This document shows positions 36,868 through 44,735 of a stretch of 55,611 nt of DNA, one piece after another. The stretch is taken from assembly GCA_017847725.1 (NCBI GenBank), contig JAGAXW010000033.1, positions 1 to 55,611 on the forward strand. Direction: 5' to 3'. Source of the DNA: Prevotella sp. Its GTDB lineage: Bacteria > Bacteroidota > Bacteroidia > Bacteroidales > Bacteroidaceae. How positions within the stretch are numbered: position 1 is the stretch's first letter; each line of letters begins with the position of its first letter. The notes under the pieces are model-generated. The model saw only the letters and a list, made by a program, of their open reading frames with translations. It was not told the DNA's origin and did no database searches. The position numbers and the translations under genes were made by a program.

Positions 36868-38442
36868 TTATAGCCCAAATTCTTCAGCTAACATTCCTCG
36901 TTCCTTGATGATTCTTTTTATCATCTTCTCAAAATCTGCCACGAAGGCATCCACCAAATCTTGATGGCTTTTCTTCCAGTACTTCATCATCTTGTGGGCA
37001 GTTGTTCCCCACACCTCTTTTATGCATTGACTCTGGAACCAGGCCTTCGCTTTCTCCCGGTTGCTCAACTCGTTGTAATGATAATCCCTGAAGCAGTACT
37101 GTCTGGTGTAGCCAGCGTTAATTGACTTCCAGAAGGGATCCCTATCCGACAGTCCGTTTATCCAGTCAGCAATCAGTTGTTCGGGCGACTTTGGCCCCGG
37201 CAGCAACAAAATCTTACTGACCACATGGTTGTAGTGCTCATTCTTATCCACATCACCATCCAAAATTACAAGTCCTTCTGGCGGATAAAAGCATGGGATT
37301 CTTGCCTCAATCAGGTTAATATATTCAGTACATCCCAATTTTGCTTTCACATGCTTCATCACGCCCTTGTACTTGGCTGGAACCATATTATATACAAACA
37401 ACCAACCCTCATTGTCCTCAGTATAAATGTTTATCTTTGTGTTGGGTGCTTTCTGTAATGCCACGCATAAGTCGTTTTCTATAGTGCCGTATCCCACTTG
37501 CTCTTTTATGGCTATATGGTCGTCTTCCCTCTTTAGAAACACCACATTCACCTGTCCTTTTCTTGCCCTGTTCGTCTCGCACTCCTCCTGCAACTGACAA
37601 GCTTCTTTTATCAACGTCAGCGAATGGGTTGTGAAGATAATCTGCACTTTCAGCTTGCTTGCATAAGATAACAAACTCTTCAATATCTTGATTTGTGAAG
37701 CAGGAAACAGCGTTGTGTCCAATTCGTCTATTGCCAATATCCCGCCTTTATAGTCGTGCGGATAGTTTTCCTTTAGCCGCTTAAAGGAAAACAATGCCAA
37801 TACTATCTTTCCCAGATTGTCCTGCCCGGCAGAGTTTGCTCGCCAGTCGTATGTCGGGGTATTCACGCCTATTGTTTGTTTCTCAGTACCTTCTATATAC
37901 AGAGGTTGGGCATCATCGTACACATTAAACAACACGTCATCGTGAAACTTCTTGTACTCCTTCTTCTCTGCTTCCGTCAAATCCACCTCGTGTGACTCGT
38001 CCACTTTAGCATCCTCTCCAAGTGGGAACAGTCTTCTAAGACTCAAATACAACACCGGATATTGTATGTAACCTGATCCCGCCTCGTGGGTTCCTTTCTG
38101 CCAGAAACGTATCGTTCCCTTCTTCTTATCGCGCCAAATGCTTGTTGCTGTAAAGTCTTCCATTCCTTCAAAACACAGCGTCCATTCGTGTTCGCCGGCC
38201 TTATCAAAGGATGGCGAAAATTTGAATTTATTGGAAAAGTCAGACTTGTAGTTCCCGCCTATCAGCGGTTTTTCACCGCCCATGGCCGTCTTCGGGTCAA
38301 GCGTAAACATCTGGGTAAGCATACCCAGTAGCGTGGTCTTCTGCGTACCATTTTGGCCGGCTATCACCGTGAGGTTTGTCCCTATCTTAAAGGATACGTC
38401 CCTGAATCCACGATATTTATGTATCTTGATTTCTTTTAGCAT
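36868..38442 (-). CDS. OLD-like ATPase with TOPRIM-type C-terminal nuclease domain
   Basis: A 524-residue protein. The ATPase begins IKIHKYRGFRDVSF; the P-loop is AGQNGTQKTTL at 28-38, in which Gln replaces the usual Gly before Lys. A Walker B-like segment GGILAIDELDTTLFP is near 240, followed by IIFTTHSLTLI. The C-terminal third has a TOPRIM pattern: NIYTEDNEGWLF (Glu) and LVILDGDVDKN (Asp-x-Asp). OLD-family enzymes are ATP-dependent DNA nucleases in phage P2 and in Gabija GajA. It lies 36 bp after the HEPN gene. It is the best candidate for the DNA-cutting part of module B. Confidence 0.75.
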   Translation of the reverse strand: MLKEIKIHKYRGFRDVSFKIGTNLTVIAGQNGTQKTTLLGMLTQMFTLDPKTAMGGEKPLIGGNYKSDFSNKFKFSPSFDKAGEHEWTLCFEGMEDFTATSIWRDKKKGTIRFWQKGTHEAGSGYIQYPVLYLSLRRLFPLGEDAKVDESHEVDLTEAEKKEYKKFHDDVLFNVYDDAQPLYIEGTEKQTIGVNTPTYDWRANSAGQDNLGKIVLALFSFKRLKENYPHDYKGGILAIDELDTTLFPASQIKILKSLLSYASKLKVQIIFTTHSLTLIKEACQLQEECETNRARKGQVNVVFLKREDDHIAIKEQVGYGTIENDLCVALQKAPNTKINIYTEDNEGWLFVYNMVPAKYKGVMKHVKAKLGCTEYINLIEARIPCFYPPEGLVILDGDVDKNEHYNHVVSKILLLPGPKSPEQLIADWINGLSDRDPFWKSINAGYTRQYCFRDYHYNELSNREKAKAWFQSQCIKEVWGTTAHKMMKYWKKSHQDLVDAFVADFEKMIKRIIKERGMLAEEFGL

Positions 38443-38478
38443 ATATCACAGTGTTACTCTCTCACATTTTTTCTTTCT

Positions 38479-39150
38479 CTAAGTCCTTTTATACCCCCTT
38501 CCCTCAACAAATTTCTTCGTCGTCTCAATCACGATGGGCAGAAAGGCTGTAATATCCTGCCGCATCTTGTCTAAGTCTTTATACAGATAGTTCGAACCAC
38601 ATTGCGAAAAACTCTCATTCCCGTGCGCCAGCCTGTTCCGCTTGCTTTTCACCGTAAGGAAACTGTCACCATAGTCTTCGCGCTTGTCCTCCGCTATCGA
38701 ACAGCCATGCTTCTCAAACGCCTCGTAAATCTTCCTTATATCTATGCTGCCCGAAGTATTGATGGCCAGCGCCTGAAACACAACCTTCAGCGGCATCTTC
38801 GATGCTTCATCAAGACTTCCTTCCGGCTGCTTCTTCCGCTTGCACGACTGCGTCCACATCCGTCGCATTTCGTCCGTCAGCTCCGCGTATGTCAATTCGT
38901 CGTCAGCCACATTGTCATAGATGTAGTTCAGGCACTCACATACGGTCGATTCCACCATATTGTATAGCACCACCAGCGTCTGCCCTTTCATACAGCACTG
39001 CATCTGCAAGTCCACAAACAACTCTCGCCCGCTGTTGCTATCCACGACCGGTTTTTGTTTGTGACTCTCTACGCCACTGATAAACTCAAGACAACGGAAG
39101 TGTGCATCCACGTCATCCTTCCGTTGTAAAAAATGATTGTCTAATATCAT
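38479..39150 (-). CDS. HEPN-family nuclease (MAE_28990/MAE_18760-like)
   Basis: A 223-residue protein with an N-terminal segment typical of the MAE_28990-type HEPN group (LQMQCCMKGQTLVVLYNMVE) and the catalytic R-x4-H motif in SKRNRLAHGNESF near residue 173. HEPN proteins with this motif are usually metal-independent RNases in toxin-antitoxin or abortive infection systems. The gene overlaps the DUF262 gene by 4 bp (ATGA). A DUF262 protein coupled to a HEPN RNase suggests sensor and effector. It is a likely toxic component, so the DUF262 partner may restrain it. Confidence 0.75.
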   Translation of the reverse strand: MILDNHFLQRKDDVDAHFRCLEFISGVESHKQKPVVDSNSGRELFVDLQMQCCMKGQTLVVLYNMVESTVCECLNYIYDNVADDELTYAELTDEMRRMWTQSCKRKKQPEGSLDEASKMPLKVVFQALAINTSGSIDIRKIYEAFEKHGCSIAEDKREDYGDSFLTVKSKRNRLAHGNESFSQCGSNYLYKDLDKMRQDITAFLPIVIETTKKFVEGRGYKRT

Positions 39151-40226
39151 CGCAGACAGACATCCTTTACATACTCTATACGCTGCCTGATCTTTCCCGC
39201 TGTATGCGTTCTGTATCTTCCGTCAAGCATATTGCAGAAGTCATTCCGATTTTTCTTATCCACAACTAATTCGGGATAACTCTTAGGCTCTAAATCCGGA
39301 TTATTATCCAACGCCAGCGAGACCCCTACTGCAATGGCCTCAAAATAAGGACGTGAAACACCAACAGCATTAATCTTCTTCGTAAAGCCCTGTCTTGGGT
39401 AAGCCTTTTCCATATAGTCCAGCAACTGACAGAAAACCCGTTTCATATTCGTTTTTTCCGCCTCGTCAAATGTCCTGTTCTTCTGAGCCAGGTAATTGTC
39501 AAGATAAGTGGCCACTCCCTTTGTCTCAACTGCGCTATAACTTGGATATGCCTCTCTAAAGGCAAAGAGGCGAAGTAACAGTTCTTCTTCCTCCCTTCTG
39601 TTCTCCAAATATTTGCCCACAGGACAAAGCTTCTTGAAACGTGCATCCTTAGCCAGTTCTGCCAGAAACTCCGTGAAATCGCCTCTATATACGCCACGTC
39701 TGGTCTCCATTGGGAGCAACGGCACACTGCTGGTGTTGATGCGGTCAAACATCTCATTCCTCACCTCCTCTGTCGCCTTCGACGATAGTACAATCATCCG
39801 AATGGAAATATTCTTGAACGACCGCTGCAAGGCGTTGGGCAAATCCTTATAGTAGCAGTCATTCATCAAGGTCAGTTTCTGAAGCGAACACAGCCTCAAC
39901 TCGTTGTCCATGAATGCTGCCAATGTTCTGATGCGCTGCGAGCCATCCACTATCTCCAGTCTGCCGGTTTCTTTGATTTCAGCGGAGAAGATAAAAGGAA
40001 CCGGCAAGCCTAAGAACAAACTTTCAATGAAACGTGACTGATGCTTGAAGTCCCAAATGAACTCACGTTGATAGTCGGGCACATAGAGTTCATTGTCGTC
40101 TGTCTCTATACCTTTCAAATACTTGTCTACGTAATATTCCAACGTAAACTCCCTAATATCATACGCTATTGCGCTCTGTTGCTGGTCAAGTTGTTCTTCC
40201 AGCTGTTTCTTCTTCTCTTCCGTCAT
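39147..40226 (-). CDS. DUF262 protein of module B
   Basis: A 359-residue DUF262 protein: YVPDYQREFIWDFKHQSRFI near residue 47 and LEIVDGSQRIRTLAAF near 93, where Ser replaces the first Gln of the usual DGQQR motif. RINTSSVPLLPMETRRG matches the conserved helix of the family. There is no DUF1524 nuclease domain, so it needs a partner for any cutting. The first ~20 residues are charged (KKKQLEEQLDQQQ). It is the first gene of module B and overlaps the HEPN gene by 4 bp. No convincing promoter is visible before it. Confidence 0.78.
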   Translation of the reverse strand: MTEEKKKQLEEQLDQQQSAIAYDIREFTLEYYVDKYLKGIETDDNELYVPDYQREFIWDFKHQSRFIESLFLGLPVPFIFSAEIKETGRLEIVDGSQRIRTLAAFMDNELRLCSLQKLTLMNDCYYKDLPNALQRSFKNISIRMIVLSSKATEEVRNEMFDRINTSSVPLLPMETRRGVYRGDFTEFLAELAKDARFKKLCPVGKYLENRREEEELLLRLFAFREAYPSYSAVETKGVATYLDNYLAQKNRTFDEAEKTNMKRVFCQLLDYMEKAYPRQGFTKKINAVGVSRPYFEAIAVGVSLALDNNPDLEPKSYPELVVDKKNRNDFCNMLDGRYRTHTAGKIRQRIEYVKDVCLR

Positions 40227-40424
40227 ATTTGGTTATCAATTATTGGTTCTAAAATCGTATTGTGTATAAAGAACGAATAAATCTCTATTTTATTGTACTA
40301 TCCTCTCCATTCTTCTTTCTTACTTCACGTTTATCCGCAGGTTTCCCTTTCGTTAATGCAGCTAAATCTCCTTTTCACCATGTCCACTAATCCATCCCCA
40401 TCATTCGTCTTCACTCTTCACTAA

Positions 40425-40660
40425 TCAAACGTACTGATTCTTTCTCCTCACTTCTTCCCCCCTCTCCCACAGCTCCTTAAAAAGCGGAATACGTTCTTCC
40501 CGCAGCCCGCCTGCATTCAAGGCTTTACGGTTAGCCTTGATTCAGTTGAGATACTTCCCCCCCTTTCCTCTTCATCATGCTTCGATGGATTCCGCTTATT
40601 AGTCTCAATAAATGTCACCACCTCAATATATTTCACTATCCATCGTTCATCTTGAGTCAT
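40425..40660 (-). pseudogene. Broken copy of the HA-domain small gene
   Basis: The frame begins MTQDERWIVKYIEVVTFIET, very close to the intact gene at 25,270-25,500, then loses frame after NPSKHDEE, and the conserved YLNW becomes YLN-stop. The rest (IKANRKALNAG to RRKNQY) is still readable in another frame. It lies in the 1,029-bp stretch 40,227-41,255 that has no intact recognisable gene. Confidence 0.8.
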
Positions 40661-40686
40661 TGCATCTCTTTCACTTTATCCCTAAC

Positions 40687-40857
40687 TCATTCTCCCCCTT
40701 CATTCCCCCACATCCCCCACATGGGGCATTTCTCCAACTCAGAATAATCCCCGTACTGGGCCTGGGCATCACAGAGCATGTCTGTGAAGCGGGAGCTGCA
40801 GTGCAGGTCACCGAAGAAATCGGTTTCGAGGTTAAACACTTCCAGGTTGATATCCAT
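40687..40857 (-). other. Small ORF of unknown function (56 codons)
   Basis: The frame reads MDINLEVFNLETDFFGDLHC and ends in a Trp/Gly-rich tail (CPMWGMWGNEGGE). The first ~40 residues look protein-like, the tail less so. It lies between the REP-like hairpins and the broken HA-domain gene and may be a gene fragment. Confidence 0.3.
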
Positions 40858-40872
40858 CTCATCTAAAAACCT

Positions 40873-41011
40873 ATCGCTCGCCCTTTAGGGCACAGGCTTC
40901 GCGAGCGATACCAGAACTTTGAGAATGAGGGATTCTCGAAATTCTCAATTTTTCCCTCGCCTGAGGAGAGGGAATACGGGGAGAGGTGGAGCCCCTCTTG
41001 GCTAAGAGGGG
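40873..41011. repeat. Cluster of four REP-like hairpins
   Basis: Four palindromes are packed into 139 bp: ATCGCTCGC/GCGAGCGAT (40,873-40,909, with CCCTTTAGGG inside); GAGAAT/ATTCTC (40,921-40,937); TTCCCTC/GAGGGAA (40,952-40,974); CCCCTCTT/AAGAGGGG with loop GGCT (40,992-41,011). Such clusters resemble the REP/BIME elements mobilised by RAYT transposases, and one RAYT gene lies 1 kb away. Confidence 0.6.
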
Positions 41012-41020
41012 ACGGGGGAA

Positions 41021-41141
41021 ATCGGAAAAAAGCCATAAATAGCAGATGAACCTTCTCTGCCAGTTCTACACTCATCCCGTCCAACATCTCATGAAGAGTT
41101 TTCAGTGTAATGCGCTTCTGCTTGATATCCGTCTCTTGCAT
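41021..41141 (-). other. Gene start interrupted by the hairpin cluster
   Basis: A minus-strand frame reads MQETDIKQKRITLKTLHEML, then ELAEKVHLLFMA, and then runs into the hairpin cluster, where the sequence becomes low complexity. It is probably the 5' part of a gene disrupted by repeat insertion. The family is not recognised. Confidence 0.35.
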
Positions 41142-41255
41142 CCTTATGCCATTTCTAAAAACCGACAAACGGCCATATCACTATTGAAAATTCTTTCAAA
41201 CCAATAGTTCCATGACCGACTTGTCTGTATCTTGCTACGCAGATAACATCATCCT

Positions 41256-41849
41256 TCACCCATCATACCGAGCAGCAATCACCTTCCAGTCCACAATCTG
41301 CCAAAGTGCTGCAAGATGAGCAGCACGACGGTTCTGGTAATCCAGATAATACGCATGCTCCCAGACATCAAAGGTCAACAGCGGCTTCAGTCCCTTCACC
41401 ACAGGATTGGATGCCCCATGCTCCTGCGTGATGACCAAGTTGCCATCAGCATCTGCCGATAGCCATACCCAGCCAGAGCCAAACAGACCTACGCCTTTTA
41501 CTTCAAGCTCAGCCTTGAAAGCCTCCACACTACCCCACTGCTTCTCTATCTGTGCAGCAAGTGCTCCCTCAGGGCCTTGAGCAGCCTCACCGGCAGGTTT
41601 AAACTGCGCGAAATACATCTCGTGATTCAGTATCTGTCCTGCATTGTTGAATACAGTCCCAGCCGGAGCCTTTCGTACGATCTCTTCCAGCGTCATACCC
41701 TCATATTCACTGCCAGGAAGCAGCTTATTGAGATTATCCACATACGCCTGAAGATGTTTCCCATGATGGAAACCTATAGTCTCCTTACTAATCACTGGCT
41801 CCAATGCATCTGGAGCATACGGCAATGCCATCAATTCAAACTTTCCCAT
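41256..41849 (-). CDS. sodB: Superoxide dismutase (Fe/Mn family)
   Basis: It converts superoxide to peroxide and oxygen in the cytoplasm. The metal ligands are visible: His28 in GFHHGKHLQ, His in ILNHEMYF near 76, and Asp and His in DVWEHAYYLDYQNRR near 160. The 197-residue length is typical. The Fe/Mn preference is not certain from these motifs; Bacteroidales enzymes are often cambialistic. It is the one housekeeping-type gene inside the island and has its own promoter, so the defence modules may have gathered around it. Confidence 0.94.
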   Translation of the reverse strand: MGKFELMALPYAPDALEPVISKETIGFHHGKHLQAYVDNLNKLLPGSEYEGMTLEEIVRKAPAGTVFNNAGQILNHEMYFAQFKPAGEAAQGPEGALAAQIEKQWGSVEAFKAELEVKGVGLFGSGWVWLSADADGNLVITQEHGASNPVVKGLKPLLTFDVWEHAYYLDYQNRRAAHLAALWQIVDWKVIAARYDG

Positions 41850-41880
41850 ATTACATCGTTTTTAGTTATTCTTTACGGTG

Positions 41881-41888
41881 CAAAGATA
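41881..41888 (-). promoter_or_regulatory. -7 element of sodB
   Basis: The minus strand reads TATCTTTG 31 bp before the sodB start, with an ATTG at about the -33 position (18 bp spacing). Confidence 0.55.
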
Positions 41889-41936
41889 GGAATTAATATG
41901 ACGCCACAATACTATTCGCCATTTATTTATAGTATT

Positions 41937-42045
41937 TTATGAATCCGGCTCCCAAAGGTGCCGTTTCATATCCACATGCCCATTAGGTTTAAACGTGACA
42001 CCTTCTGCCTCCAACAACGTCCGCTGCCGGTTCCACCGTCATCTT
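41937..42045 (-). pseudogene. C-terminal fragment of an MGMT-family gene
   Basis: The minus strand encodes LLEAEGVTFKPNGHVDM then KRHLWEPDS and a stop, matching the tail of the MGMT-family protein at 23,277-23,651. The two differ at many third positions, so this is an old remnant of a homologous gene. Its upstream edge is 3 bp from the shared RAYT-copy sequence starting at 42,048. Confidence 0.75.
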
Positions 42046-42053
42046 CTGTTTCA

Positions 42054-42845
42054 TCACATGCGATAAATCATGCTTTTACTGATTCCTGTCAATCTCTCCA
42101 ACTGACGCAATGATGCTCTTTTACCCTTCAATTCTATTAATACAGACTTCTTTATATCTGTAGGCAATTGTTGAAAAGCGCTGCTATTCGTTACGCCGGT
42201 CTTTTCTTTTATCAGCATCATAACCTGATCATCTGAAGGTCGTCCTTTAGAAGCATCCTCTATATCAAGGCAAGCGACTTCATCAGAAATAGGCTCATTT
42301 ACAAGCTCACTCAACTCATTCAATGGTATTCTGTTCAAAACAGTATGAGTATCACACAACGGGAACAAAGTACTGTTCTTATCCATGTATTCACCCCAAC
42401 TACTGAACTCATAATCTTTAACCTCACTAACCATCCCTGCCTTCACTGGGTTTTGGTGTATATACCTCAAAAGTGTCACGAAATAAGCCATATCGTTCAC
42501 AGGCTCACTTTTAAAACGCTCGCGGAACAGATGACCGTCTCTTGAATACTTGTGATTATAATAGTATACATATGAGGAAGCAATCCTTTTTATAGCCATT
42601 CCAATTGTGTCCTCGCGTTCACGAATGAGAAGATGAATATGATTAGACATCAGACAATAAGCATACAGAATATAGTTCCTTCCTGCAGGTGTACCATCAG
42701 ATTCGTACGACTGAGCCATCAAATCTAATGTATTAAGAAACTGGTAATAGTCCTCCTGCTCCTCAAAAATGTTCTGGTGATTTATACCACGCATCATCAC
42801 ATGATATATACCAGTTCCTGATGCTTGTCTCGCCTGCCTTGGCAT
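42054..42845 (-). mobile_element. RAYT (REP-associated tyrosine) transposase, intact
   Basis: A 263-residue Y1 (HUH) transposase of the TnpA-REP group. The HUH motif is MSNHIHLLIRE near residue 67; the conserved Tyr lies in the SSYVYYYNHKYSRDG segment, followed by LLRYIHQNPVKAG. RAYTs process REP hairpins; hairpins of that kind occur at 40,873-41,011. A second copy of its 3' end begins at 55,381 and a 5' fragment lies at 33,061-33,226, so three copies mark the island. All are on the minus strand. Confidence 0.88.
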
Positions 42846-42870
42846 TGCTCAACTATTGATTATTACTGAC

Positions 42871-43065
42871 TTAGTTTTTTCTGTGAAACAGGTACCCGTC
42901 CCCCTGTTCCACAGTAAATCCCTGCATAAGGTAATATGGCTCTACTGCCCTTAGTTTCCGCTGGCCAGTTGTCCCATCGTTATTAACCCTAACAGCAAAG
43001 ATACAGAACGTCTTATCATGATCTATATCACCACTATGTCGTATTGTCTCTTTCTTGAAATCCAT
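42871..43065 (-). CDS. Small protein of unknown function (64 residues)
   Basis: It begins MDFKKETIRHSGDIDHDKT and ends VEQGDGYLFHRKN. Segments VRVNNDGTTGQRKLRAVEPY suggest a small beta-rich fold, but no family is recognised. It follows the AbiGi-like gene by 14 bp and may be its partner. A relic of its last codons (GDGYLFHE) is preserved before the broken RAYT gene at 33,226, so the pair of this gene and RAYT once existed twice. Confidence 0.5.
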   Translation of the reverse strand: MDFKKETIRHSGDIDHDKTFCIFAVRVNNDGTTGQRKLRAVEPYYLMQGFTVEQGDGYLFHRKN

Positions 43066-43079
43066 AGTCTATTTTAAAT

Positions 43080-44390
43080 CTAATCCAACTTTGTTGTGAC
43101 ATAGAATTGCTGTCCAAGTTCCCTTTCAAGAAAAGCGGCAGCAGCCTCTGCTCCGATTGTTAGCAAATCCAGATTACTCGTTCTGTATTCTTTAATGCTC
43201 AATCGATATATGCCATCAGCGTAAGTATGTGATAATCCTGAATTCTGTAGGGCTTGTGTTGTTTCCGTTTGGTCATTCGTACAGACATAGGCCCACCCCC
43301 AGAACCCTTTTTGTTCATCAAAGTCTGGGTTTTGTTTTAAGAACTCAGCAACGGCATCAATAGAAACCTTTCCTGCTGCTACGACAGCATTCTTTACTTT
43401 TTCTTCCAATTCTGAGGCTACTTTAAAGGTCGGCATAACTGCCATCTGCCGAGTAGGCAAGTCTTCTATACGAATATGTTGCATATCTATATTCTGCATC
43501 TTGGCTATCGTTTCTAAAGAAACCACTCGCGTTGCAGCTATCTTATTTACATCATACTCATGCCCTAACCCCGTCGAACCTGCATCATACAGGTTCTTCA
43601 GATGCATGATAGTTTCTATTTGCTCTTCGTCTGTACCTACTATAACTATAATTTCGGAGAAGAAATCTGCATAGTTCTTACTCAAGAAGAAGGGTATACC
43701 TGGCACACCAAAATCGCCATCTGGTAAAGCCCATCGCCATTCTCTTTCGTGAGTCCAATCTATAGGATATTCTACGTAGGCATATCGTTTTTGTAATTTT
43801 GTCGCAACGTATCTGTATTGTTCATGAATGGATATTCCCGTTTTCTCCACATCCAATATTCTCCCTTGGTAAATACCTTTTGGCGTTTTCTCTGCCTCAA
43901 TATGAGCACCACTTAGTCCATAAATAACAGGACGACCACCTGCAGCAAATAACTCATTCCTTTTGAATGCAATACCGTAGTTTCCGACATAGCCAGAATA
44001 CGCGCCTCTGAATTTTGCATATTGTATTAGAGCATATAGCGGCATTTCCGTAAAACACACTGCTGTTTTAGGTCCATATATAGCTGGTGCCATGTTCCTT
44101 ACCGACCAACTGGAATGTATAAAACCATCATGCAAGATTTTCAATAACACCTCAAAGGCCGGTGCATCGGAAGCGATGTCATAATACTTTTCATCATACC
44201 CCGATAGGACATTATGTCCTTTACCTTCTGCATCGTAATAGTCAGGTAGGCGAACATCGTCATCGTACCCTTCCAGTTCTGCAATTTCCTGCAAGTCATC
44301 AAAGTTATCCTCAGGCTTACGATTATGTACAAAATGGATTACCCATTCTGAAAGGTCACTTCTATACTGTATATTCTTATTCTTCATCAT
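43080..44390 (-). CDS. AbiGi-like abortive infection protein (tentative)
   Basis: A 436-residue protein. Its central part (AVCFTEMPLYALIQYAKF near residue 110, YGIAFKRNEL, RPVIYGLSG, then THEREWRW near 215) follows the pattern of the AbiGi/DUF2971-type proteins, in which CF-D/E-PL, YGI-x-F and R-E-W are conserved; the layout also recalls ADP-ribosyltransferase folds such as DarT. The C-terminal ~120 residues (AGKVSIDAVAEFLKQNP) are separate and helical. With the 64-residue gene downstream it could be a two-gene defence or toxin-antitoxin unit. Function is inferred from resemblance only. Confidence 0.4.
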   Translation of the reverse strand: MMKNKNIQYRSDLSEWVIHFVHNRKPEDNFDDLQEIAELEGYDDDVRLPDYYDAEGKGHNVLSGYDEKYYDIASDAPAFEVLLKILHDGFIHSSWSVRNMAPAIYGPKTAVCFTEMPLYALIQYAKFRGAYSGYVGNYGIAFKRNELFAAGGRPVIYGLSGAHIEAEKTPKGIYQGRILDVEKTGISIHEQYRYVATKLQKRYAYVEYPIDWTHEREWRWALPDGDFGVPGIPFFLSKNYADFFSEIIVIVGTDEEQIETIMHLKNLYDAGSTGLGHEYDVNKIAATRVVSLETIAKMQNIDMQHIRIEDLPTRQMAVMPTFKVASELEEKVKNAVVAAGKVSIDAVAEFLKQNPDFDEQKGFWGWAYVCTNDQTETTQALQNSGLSHTYADGIYRLSIKEYRTSNLDLLTIGAEAAAAFLERELGQQFYVTTKLD

Positions 44391-44415
44391 ATCAAAACCT
44401 CATTATTAAACCACA

Positions 44416-44454
44416 AATGGCTCTCCCTTCTCGCATGAGAAGTGGAAAGCCATT
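44416..44454 (-). terminator. Strong hairpin after the last gene of module C
   Basis: AATGGCT (44,416-44,422) pairs with AGCCATT (44,448-44,454), and within it CTTCTC pairs with GAGAAG around a 4-base loop, giving a long, nearly continuous stem. It lies 45 bp past the stop codon of the HA-domain gene and probably ends the 11-gene transcript, insulating the AbiGi-like gene. Confidence 0.65.
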
Positions 44455-44498
44455 GTTATATATCCCACTAAAATGATGTATCGTGAATTCTTCATAAC

Positions 44499-44735
44499 CT
44501 AAACCCATTGGTTCTTTCTTCGATATTTCTCACACAGTGCAAGTAGCTCTATAAACCGCCCTCGTCGTTGCTCATTTAACTCACCTTGATTCATCTGCTT
44601 CCGATTATGTTTCATCCACGTATACAGCCGTTTTTCGTTCAAGTCATATTTCGATAAGTTCCTGTGGTTCTCATTTAAGAACCTCAAAACCTCTTCATAG
44701 TTAGCTTGCCACCGTTCCTCTTGCGTCATAATCAA
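44499..44735 (-). CDS. Small helicase-associated (HA)-domain-like protein, copy 2
   Basis: A 78-residue basic protein resembling one HA domain: ERWQANYEEVLRFLNENHRN, then LYTWMKHNRKQMNQGEL and CEKYRRKNQW. It is a clear relative of the gene at 25,270-25,500 and of the broken copy at 40,425-40,660. Here its start overlaps the end of the HNH nuclease gene by 4 bp (ATGA), so it is made in fixed ratio with the HNH protein. That makes it a likely functional subunit, perhaps a DNA-binding clamp or a regulator. Confidence 0.65.
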   Translation of the reverse strand: MIMTQEERWQANYEEVLRFLNENHRNLSKYDLNEKRLYTWMKHNRKQMNQGELNEQRRGRFIELLALCEKYRRKNQWV

